A stretch of DNA of 5,384 bases, taken from NCBI GenBank assembly GCA_021158645.1, contig JAGGUH010000033.1, positions 1 through 5,384 on the forward strand, in the 5' to 3' direction. The stretch is from a bacterium (GTDB taxonomy: Bacteria; Patescibacteriota; Minisyncoccia; UBA6257; JAGGUH01). The position numbers and the translations under genes were made by a program. Below, piece by piece: positions 1 to 5,301 of this stretch. The stretch's first letter is position 1, and each line of letters begins with the position of its first letter. The notes below the pieces were generated by a model. The model was not told the origin of the DNA. It did no database searches and saw only the letters and a program-made list of their open reading frames with translations.

Positions 1-951
1 CCAGAAGGATTTGTAGTTTTAGTTTCGGCTTTTGATAAATTTTTAGAAGAAACTGATTTAGGAGTAGAAATTTCAACTCAGATTTCTAAGATAAACTTCA
101 AAGATATTAATTCAGTTGATCGATCTTCAAATGTAATTAGGGATTTAATTTGTGATGCCAAAATACCAAAAGAAATTGAAGAGGAAATTATTAAAAGTTT
201 TTTAAAACTCAAAACTCAAGTATCGGCTAAAGGAAAGTTTTTGGTTTCAGTAAGATCTTCAGCCACTGCCGAAGATTCTTCTATTGCCTCTTGGGCAGGA
301 GAGTTAGAAAGTTATTTAAATGTTTCTCAAAAAGATCTTTTAGAAAAAATTAAAAAATGCTGGTCATCTTTATTCACTCCCCGTGCCATCTTTTATGCTT
401 TTGAGAAAAAATTAATTACCATCAATCATCAAAAAAAAGTTAGAGCCAGAACTTGTAAAGAATTAACTGATTGCTATCCAGTAGGAGTGGCAGTGATAGT
501 CCAAAAAATGATTCAATCAGAAATTTCTGGTATTTGTTTTACCGTTCATCCGGTAACAAAAGATAAAAATCAAATGGTCATTGAAGCAGGCTATGGTTTA
601 GGCGAATCTATTGTTGGCGGAAAAATAACGCCAGATACTTATGTAATAGAAAAACTCAAATCTCAAAACTCAAATTTCAAAACTAAAAAACAAAAATTAA
701 ATTTCAAAATTATAGATAAAAACATTTCAAAACAAGAAATAATGATTGTGAAAAAAGGCAAAAAAACTAAAGAAGTAAAAGTTCCTAAAGAAAAACAAGA
801 GAAACAAAAACTTACAGATAAACAAATTCTTAAACTTGCTCAACTTTGCCAAAAAATAGAAAATTATTACAATTCTCCTCAAGACATTGAATGGTGCTTA
901 GAAAAAGGAAGGTTTTATATTGTTCAGTCAAGGCCAATTACAACACTTTAA
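1..951 (+). CDS. PEP/pyruvate-binding (ATP-grasp) domain protein of the PEP synthase/PPDK family, 5'-truncated by the window
   Basis: The frame is open from base 1, giving 316 visible residues, so the true start lies upstream. It opens with PEGFVVLVSAFDKFL, matching the 'vPpGFvv...a...fl' segment near the N-terminus of PEP synthases, so perhaps 20-40 residues are missing. Family motifs follow in order: VSVRSSATAED (82-92), SLFTPRA near 123, GYGLGESIVGGKITPDTY (197-214), DIEW (295-298) and QSRPITTL (309-316). In the family this domain binds ATP and transfers phosphate between ATP and PEP through a phosphohistidine domain. Here the protein stops directly after the ATP-grasp domain; the mobile His domain (TSGG...SHAA) and the PEP-binding barrel are absent, so it is a stand-alone domain or one subunit of a split enzyme. 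A Lys/Asn/Gln-rich insert at about 219-233 coincides with a heptamer repeat. A TTG at 241 could be mistaken for the start, but conserved sequence continues upstream of it. The family call is firm; the reaction in vivo is not. Confidence 0.9.
   Translation, partial: PEGFVVLVSAFDKFLEETDLGVEISTQISKINFKDINSVDRSSNVIRDLICDAKIPKEIEEEIIKSFLKLKTQVSAKGKFLVSVRSSATAEDSSIASWAGELESYLNVSQKDLLEKIKKCWSSLFTPRAIFYAFEKKLITINHQKKVRARTCKELTDCYPVGVAVIVQKMIQSEISGICFTVHPVTKDKNQMVIEAGYGLGESIVGGKITPDTYVIEKLKSQNSNFKTKKQKLNFKIIDKNISKQEIMIVKKGKKTKEVKVPKEKQEKQKLTDKQILKLAQLCQKIENYYNSPQDIEWCLEKGRFYIVQSRPITTL
655..709. repeat. Heptamer repeat tract inside the PEP-domain reading frame
   Basis: Consecutive 7-nt words read CTCAAAT, CTCAAAA, CTCAAAT, TTCAAAA, CTAAAAA, ACAAAAA, then after a 6-nt slip TTCAAAA at 703-709. 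On the complementary strand these are TTTGAG-type words like TTTGAGA at 1260-1286 downstream. In the gene's frame they encode a low-complexity stretch (LKSQNSNFKTKKQKL, about residues 219-233). Relatives usually run from the PDTY motif through a short linker straight into an 'IIxKNI' segment, so this looks like an in-frame insertion. The exact boundaries are uncertain. Confidence 0.65.
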
Positions 952-1002
952 AAAAACTTAAAATTTCGTTTTCCTTGTATTCTCTTTGCCTCTCCTGAAA
1001 AA

Positions 1003-1033
1003 TTTTATCCGTTTATCAAATATTTGGATAAAA
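1003..1033. other. AT-rich inverted repeat downstream of the PEP-domain gene
   Basis: TTTTATCC (1003-1010) and GGATAAAA (1026-1033) form a perfect 8-bp stem around a 15-nt loop, about 50 nt after the stop codon at 949-951. A smaller alternative pairing, TTTATC with GATAAA, lies inside it. On the plus strand the stem is followed by A-rich rather than U-rich sequence, so it is not a classic intrinsic terminator for the upstream gene. It could be a transcript-end hairpin or a chance structure in AT-rich DNA. Confidence 0.3.
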
Positions 1034-1079
1034 AATAAAAGAAGAGAGTTTGAAAAAGAAGAATTTTTTGCTTGCCTGT

Positions 1080-1379
1080 TTTAGCGCAAAACTTATTTTA
1101 AATCCAAAATTTCAGAATTCAAAACAGAATTTAAATGTCAAATGACAAATGACAAAAGTAAGAAATTAGAAGTAGGAAATGAGAGGTGGGAAAATAAAAA
1201 TTAAGAAATTACTAAATCTCACTTCTCATTTCTCATCTCCCACTTCCTATTTTTAAAAATTTGAGATGTGGATTTGAGATTTGAGATTAAATTTGAATTT
1301 ACTTTACGCTTTACACTACATCTTTGAGTTTTGCGCTTTACGCTTTGCGCTAAACTAGTTTTGGATTTTGAATTTGGAA
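1080..1379. repeat. Composite heptamer-word repeat region filling the intergenic space (inverted halves)
   Basis: This part of the 509-bp gap between the PEP-domain gene and the glycosyltransferase is made of 7-nt words. On the left, nine units run without a slip from 1134 to 1196: AATGTCA, AATGACA (twice), AAAGTAA, GAAATTA, GAAGTAG, GAAATGA, GAGGTGG, GAAAATA. On the right come TCTCACT, TCTCATT, TCTCATC, TCCCACT, TCCTATT (1217-1251), then TTTGAGA words (1260-1286), then TTTACGC, TTTACAC, TTTGAGT, TTTGCGC, TTTACGC, TTTGCGC (1303-1350), then TTTTGGA, TTTTGAA, TTTGGAA (1359-1379). Left words recur on the right as reverse complements: 1080-1090 with 1344-1354, 1083-1093 with 1327-1337, 1101-1109 with 1359-1367, and 1116-1124 with 1366-1374. 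These pairs are not all collinear, so it is a mosaic of inverted words rather than one clean palindrome. No coding potential is seen here, and I see nothing definite in 952-1079 apart from the inverted repeat at 1003-1033. Confidence 0.75.
1168..1240. repeat. Hairpin core of repeat locus A with central ATTAAGAAATT
   Basis: Bases 1175-1190 pair with 1218-1233 without interruption (13 Watson-Crick and 3 G-U pairs in a plus-strand RNA) around a 27-nt A-rich loop holding ATTAAGAAATT (1200-1210). Weaker pairing extends outward to about 1169/1239. The strand composition flips at the loop: 1154-1211 contains no C and 1206-1262 contains no G. The same 11-mer and the units GAGGTGG and GAAGTAG recur at 5070-5111, so the two loci belong to one family. 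Confidence 0.7.
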
Positions 1380-1402
1380 CTTCTTAAACTACTATAAATT
1401 TC

Positions 1403-1411
1403 TGCTATATC
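1403..1411 (+). promoter_or_regulatory. Possible extended -10 promoter for the glycosyltransferase
   Basis: TGCTATATC carries a TGn extension followed by TATATC, about 50 nt before the ATG at 1461, just past the end of the repeat region. No good -35 is visible at the usual distance. A second candidate -10, TATAAA at 1393-1398, has TTGAAT (1368-1373) at a long 19-nt spacing inside a repeat word. In DNA this AT-rich such matches arise easily by chance. Confidence 0.25.
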
Positions 1412-1460
1412 TCTATCACTTTTGCTTTTTAAAATTTTATTGTATCTCCTTGAATTCATT

Positions 1461-3017
1461 ATGAAAAATTATCTTAAAATTGACAAGGCAATAGAAATCG
1501 AAGAAAAAAAAGAAAGAATTATTTATCGAATTTTAGAAATTTTTCCCGGGGCCTTAACTTGGCTAACATTGTTTCTTTTAATATTTTTTTCTTGGCAAAA
1601 TCCAGTATGGACTGCTGCTTTTGTAATTGGTTTCGATACCTACTGGTTTTTAAAATCAACTTATTTATCATTTCATTTAAGAAGCGCTTTTAAGAAAATG
1701 AAAAGAAATTTAAAAACCGATTGGTTAGAACTTCTAAAAAAAGATTTTCCAGAAAAATGGCAAAATTTTTATCATTTAATTATTTTCCCAACTTATAAAG
1801 AACCCTATGAAGTTCTTAAAGGAAGTTTCCAAAGTTTATTAAATTCTGACTTCCCAAAAGATAGAATGATTGTAGTTTTGGCTTGCGAAAAAAAAACTTT
1901 GCCCCAATCTTATAAGTCCTCTATAAAAATTGAAAAAGAATTTTCAAAAAAATTTTTTAAATTTTTAGTAACTTTTCATCCTGATAACATCGAAGGAGAA
2001 ATTGCCGGAAAAGGCGCTAACGAAACTTTTGCTATAAAAATTGCAAAATCCAAAATTATTGACAAATTAAAAATTCCTTATGAGAAAATCATTGTTTCTG
2101 CTTTTGATGCTGACACTCAAGTTGAAAAAGGATATTTTTCTTGTCTCCTCTATCACTTTCTAAAAGAAAAAGATCCTTATCATGCCTCTTACCAACCAGT
2201 ACCATTATTTACCAACAATCTTTGGGAAGCGCCCGGAATTTCAAAAATTATGGCTTTATCTTCAAGTTTCTGGCATTTAATGAATCAAGAAAGAGAAGAA
2301 AAACACCTTACTTTCTCCTCGCATTCAACTCCATTTAAAAGTTTAGTAGAAATTGGATTTTGGCAAACCAATGTTGTCTCTGAGGATTCAAGAATTTTTT
2401 GGAATCTATTTTTAGCCAATAATGGAAATTGGAGAGTGGTTTCTTTGTATTATCCTGTTTATATGGATGCTAATGTAGCCGAAAGTTTTTTTAAAACTTT
2501 TATCAATCTTTACAAGCAACAAAGAAGATGGGCTTATGGATGCGCTGATATTGCTTATTTTTTATATGGTTTTTTAAAAAACAAAAAGGTTCCTTTTTCA
2601 AAAAAATTAAATTATGGATTTTTTACTATCGAGGGATTCTGGAGTTGGGCAACTAATTCTTTGATAATTTTTTTTGGAGGCTGGTTGCCATTAATATTGG
2701 GAGGAGAAAAATTTCAAACTATGATTCAATCATTTTCTTTGCCAACTTTAACTTCAAGAATTTTAACATTGGCAATGATTGGAATTGTAACCAATATTTG
2801 GCTAACCTTTCAAATTTTGCCCCCTTTTAAGGGAGAAAAAAACAAAAAAATAAAACAATGTTTTTTAATGTTTCTTCAGTGGTTTTTAATTCCGTTTAAC
2901 TTAATCATTCTGGCTTCAATTCCAGCGATTGAAGCACAAACTCGGCTTATGCTTGGAAAGTATATGAACTTTTGGGTAACTCCAAAAATAAGAAAAACCA
3001 AAATTTACTCTAAATGA
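1461..3017 (+). CDS. Membrane-bound family 2 (GT-A) glycosyltransferase with QxxRW motif
   Basis: The protein is 518 residues from the ATG at 1461. An in-frame TTG at 1422 would add 13 residues, but ATG followed by MKNYLKIDKAIE fits better; neither start has a clear Shine-Dalgarno. Two hydrophobic segments (about 29-45 and 49-70) precede a cytosolic GT-A domain, and three more follow (about 387-412, 433-453, 466-487). Catalytic-type motifs are FPTYKE (109-114, nucleotide-sugar binding), DAD (216-218, the metal/UDP DxD), SED (307-309, candidate catalytic acidic pair) and QQRRW (353-357, the QxxRW of processive synthases). This matches the cellulose/hyaluronan-synthase-like architecture, in which a nucleotide sugar is used at the membrane, often with polymer export. 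The substrate and product cannot be told from the sequence; a cell-surface polysaccharide is the natural guess. It stands alone on the plus strand between a repeat region and the convergent recG, so its neighbours give no pathway clue. Confidence 0.88.
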   Translation: MKNYLKIDKAIEIEEKKERIIYRILEIFPGALTWLTLFLLIFFSWQNPVWTAAFVIGFDTYWFLKSTYLSFHLRSAFKKMKRNLKTDWLELLKKDFPEKWQNFYHLIIFPTYKEPYEVLKGSFQSLLNSDFPKDRMIVVLACEKKTLPQSYKSSIKIEKEFSKKFFKFLVTFHPDNIEGEIAGKGANETFAIKIAKSKIIDKLKIPYEKIIVSAFDADTQVEKGYFSCLLYHFLKEKDPYHASYQPVPLFTNNLWEAPGISKIMALSSSFWHLMNQEREEKHLTFSSHSTPFKSLVEIGFWQTNVVSEDSRIFWNLFLANNGNWRVVSLYYPVYMDANVAESFFKTFINLYKQQRRWAYGCADIAYFLYGFLKNKKVPFSKKLNYGFFTIEGFWSWATNSLIIFFGGWLPLILGGEKFQTMIQSFSLPTLTSRILTLAMIGIVTNIWLTFQILPPFKGEKNKKIKQCFLMFLQWFLIPFNLIILASIPAIEAQTRLMLGKYMNFWVTPKIRKTKIYSK

Positions 3018-5062
3018 ACCGAATCTCCAATTTCTAAAATTGCTTTTTTTAGAAATGGATATTGTGTTAAAGCACAATCTTTTTTTAAAATAAAATCAAT
3101 ACCTTCTTTTGAAAGTTTTAAAATTTCAGGATCATTTAAAACTTTCATTATTCTATCAGGCAAGCCATGTTGCTTTTTCCCCAGAACCTCGCCCGGACCT
3201 CTAATTTCTAAATCTTTCTTGGCAAGTTCAAAGCCATCTTTTGCTTCCTGAATTGCCTTTAGTCTTTTTTTTACCGAAGGAGTTAACTTATCACAAAATA
3301 GAAAACAAAATCCCATCTTTCCGCCTCGACCAATTCTTCCTCTAATTTGATGCAATGAGGCAAGTCCAAATTGCTGGGCTCCTTCAATAATCATAATATT
3401 TGCCTCCGGAATATCTATTCCCACTTCAACCACTGAAGTTGAAATTAAAATTTTTATTTTTCCTTCAATAAAATTTTTAATAACATTTTGCTTTTCTTCG
3501 GGCTTCATTTTTCCATATAAAACACCGAGAATTTCTTCACTAAAAAATTTTTTTAATTTTTCATATTGTTTTGTTACTGATTCGGCTTCAAGAACTTTAC
3601 TTTCCTCAATTAAAGGGCAAACAACAAATACTTTAGATCCTTTCTTTATTTCTTCTTTTATAAATTGATAAACCTTACTTCTTCCTTCTTGAGCCACAAT
3701 CTTTGTAATTACTTTTCTTTTTTTTGGCATTTGTTTGATAATTGATAAATCAAGATCAGCATAAACTGCAAGCGCTAAAGTTCGAGGAATTGGCGTAGCC
3801 GTCATTGAAAGAAAATGTGGAAGAACATCTTTTTGGTAAGTCAATTTTTTTCTTTGCTTAACTCCAAAGCGATGTTGTTCATCAATTACCACAAATCCTA
3901 AACTCTTAAAAGAAACTTCTTCATAAAGCAAAGCATGAGTTCCAAAAACCAAATCAATTTCTCCTTCTTTTATTTCTCTTTTAAGAGATTCTTTCTTAAC
4001 TTTTGCACTTTCTCCTCCAGAAAAAATTCGACAATTTTTTGAAAGAAGCAAACCAAAATTAAAATTAAAATTTGAAAAAAATTTAATCGCGGTCTGAAAA
4101 TGCTGATAAGCCAAAATTTCAGTTGGAACAAGAACAGCAACCTGATATTTATTTTTCAAAACAACCATTGAAGCAATTAAAGCAACAATTGTTTTTCCCG
4201 AACCAACATCGCCTTCAAGCAAACGATTTGAAGGATAAGATTTTTTAAAATCAGACAAAATCTCAAATAATGCTTTTGTTTGATCAAAAGTCAGTTTAAA
4301 AGGTAAGGAATTTAAAATTTGATTTAAAAAATTTTTATCAATTTCAATTTTAGGAGAAAGATATTTTTTTAAACTTCTTTTTTTTAAAGTTAAAAGAAGT
4401 TGAAATAAAAAAAGATTTTCAAAATCAAATCTTTTTTGGGCTAATTTTATCTGCAAAAAATTTTTAGGTTGATGAAGCCAAGAAATAGCCTGACTTTTTT
4501 CAGGTAAATGATATTTTCTTAAAATTTCTTTTGGCAAAGGTTCTTCTATTTTTCTTGCCAATGGCAATATCTTCTGAATTAGATAGCGAAGATAACGAGA
4601 GGTAATTCCTTTTGTTTCTTTATAAAAAGGAACAATTCGGGCTAAATGAATTTTTAATTGGCTTTCAAATTCATAAATTGGTTCTAAAAAATAAAATCCA
4701 TATTTATCGAAATAAGTTTTTCCAGCAAGATAAATAACTTGGTTTTCTTTCAAAATTTTGGAAAGATACAATTTTCCAAACCAAACACCTTTAATCAAAC
4801 CAGAACCATCATCAACAATAATTTCAAAAATTGTCCTTCTTTTTTTTGGAGTTTTTTTGAGTTCGGTTTTAACAATTTTTCCTTTTATTACAACCTCCTC
4901 TCCAATTTTTAAACGAGAAATTTTCTTAACTTTTGAAAAATCTTTGTATTTTGTTGGAAAATAAAATAAAAGGTCTTTAACCGTTAAAAGACCAAGTTTT
5001 CTTAATCCTGATATGTTTTTTCTCCAGATTCCCTTAATAGAAGTCAAAGGAAAATTAAGCAT
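3005..5062 (-). CDS. recG: ATP-dependent DNA helicase RecG
   Basis: The 685-residue protein is close to the usual RecG length (about 690). RecG is a monomeric double-stranded DNA translocase that remodels stalled replication forks and branch-migrates Holliday junctions. The N-terminal PLTSIKGIW...LGLLTVKDLLFYFP region and an OB-fold wedge (about 50-130, VDDGSGLIKGVWF) precede the helicase core. Core motifs are TFDQ (258-261), Walker A GDVGSGKT (284-291), PTEILA (313-318), GTHAL (374-378), DEQH (394-397), TATPIPRTLA (421-430), STSVVEVGIDIPEA (541-554) and QIRGRIGRG (572-580). The C-terminal region has DLEIRGPGEVLGKKQHG (617-633). Relative to E. coli RecG there are about nine extra residues near 341-352. 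The first ATG at 5062 gives the expected N-terminus; no Shine-Dalgarno precedes it, and the repeat hairpin ends about 7 nt upstream. Its 3' end overlaps the convergent glycosyltransferase by 13 nt. It lies 225 nt downstream of the penicillin-binding protein gene on the same strand and may be co-transcribed with it. Confidence 0.97.
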   Translation of the reverse strand: MLNFPLTSIKGIWRKNISGLRKLGLLTVKDLLFYFPTKYKDFSKVKKISRLKIGEEVVIKGKIVKTELKKTPKKRRTIFEIIVDDGSGLIKGVWFGKLYLSKILKENQVIYLAGKTYFDKYGFYFLEPIYEFESQLKIHLARIVPFYKETKGITSRYLRYLIQKILPLARKIEEPLPKEILRKYHLPEKSQAISWLHQPKNFLQIKLAQKRFDFENLFLFQLLLTLKKRSLKKYLSPKIEIDKNFLNQILNSLPFKLTFDQTKALFEILSDFKKSYPSNRLLEGDVGSGKTIVALIASMVVLKNKYQVAVLVPTEILAYQHFQTAIKFFSNFNFNFGLLLSKNCRIFSGGESAKVKKESLKREIKEGEIDLVFGTHALLYEEVSFKSLGFVVIDEQHRFGVKQRKKLTYQKDVLPHFLSMTATPIPRTLALAVYADLDLSIIKQMPKKRKVITKIVAQEGRSKVYQFIKEEIKKGSKVFVVCPLIEESKVLEAESVTKQYEKLKKFFSEEILGVLYGKMKPEEKQNVIKNFIEGKIKILISTSVVEVGIDIPEANIMIIEGAQQFGLASLHQIRGRIGRGGKMGFCFLFCDKLTPSVKKRLKAIQEAKDGFELAKKDLEIRGPGEVLGKKQHGLPDRIMKVLNDPEILKLSKEGIDFILKKDCALTQYPFLKKAILEIGDSVHLE

Positions 5063-5069
5063 AAATATA

Positions 5070-5162
5070 GAGGTGGGTAATGAGAAGTAGGAAGTGTGAG
5101 ATTAAGAAATTTTATTCTTCCCATCTCTCACCTCACACTTCCCACCTCCCACTACTCACTTC
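5070..5162. repeat. Hairpin core of repeat locus B, immediately upstream of recG
   Basis: Bases 5070-5100 pair with 5132-5162 at 27 of 31 positions (two of them G-U), including an 11-bp perfect stretch (5090-5100 with 5132-5142). The four mismatches are spaced every three bases (5089, 5086, 5083, 5080). The 31-nt loop contains ATTAAGAAATT (5101-5111) and a small AAGAA/TTCTT stem. The left arm is heptameric: GAGGTGG, GTAATGA, GAAGTAG, GAAGTGT, GAGATTA from 5070 to 5104, sharing exact units with locus A. Bases 5061-5116 contain no C, and 5107-5303 contain no G. In a recG transcript this would be a long hairpin ending about seven bases before the start codon. Confidence 0.75.
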
Positions 5163-5301
5163 CCAACCTCCCAACTTCCCACTTCCCACTACTCACCTCC
5201 CATTTTTTCACTTCCCACCACTCACCTCCCACTTTTCACTTCCTACTACTCACCTCCCACTACCCACCTTCCACTACTCACCTCCCACTACTCACCTCCC
5301 A
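5117..5301. repeat. 26-unit G-free heptanucleotide tandem array
   Basis: The tract divides into 26 successive units, 23 of 7 nt and 3 of 8 nt (5166-5173, 5174-5181, 5203-5210), for 185 nt in all. Most end in CA. The commonest are CCTCCCA, CTACTCA and CTTCCCA; variants include CCACTCA, CTACCCA, CTTTTCA and CTTCCTA. Near the right end the order alternates CTACTCA and CCTCCCA, making a 14-nt higher-order period. There is no G on the plus strand, so the minus strand is C-free and carries GGG and GG runs. The degenerate units suggest growth by slipped-strand copying followed by point change. The plus-strand reading frames across it (PPTTHLP-like peptides) are by-products of stop-free repeats, not genes. 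The array is not CRISPR: units are too short and there are no spacers. Confidence 0.9.

Noticed and set aside
241..243. TTG at 241 as the start of the PEP-domain gene
   Set aside because: The frame is open to base 1, and the upstream residues (PEGFVV onward) match the family's N-terminal region.
1422..1460. TTG at 1422 as the glycosyltransferase start
   Set aside because: It adds a 13-residue stretch without a ribosome-binding site, whereas the ATG at 1461 begins a sequence typical of the protein's N-terminus.
2141..2338. 65-residue plus-strand frame inside the glycosyltransferase
   Set aside because: It lies wholly within a confident coding gene in another frame, with no family resemblance.
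3026..3059. Hairpin with a T-run just after the glycosyltransferase stop as an intrinsic terminator
   Set aside because: TCCAATTTCTA and TAGAAATGGA pair with one bulge, but the T-run sits in the loop rather than after the stem, the stem is AT-rich, and it lies in recG coding sequence.
4053..4075. AAAATT repeats in recG as another copy of the heptamer family
   Set aside because: The period is six rather than seven, and it encodes a short NFNFNF run explained by AT-rich codons.
4758..4964. 68-residue plus-strand frame opposite recG
   Set aside because: It is the complement of the recG OB-fold region, and recG is clearly the coding strand.
5117..5301. CRISPR array
   Set aside because: Units are 7 nt and contiguous, with no unique spacers, no 20-40 nt conserved repeat and no cas genes nearby.
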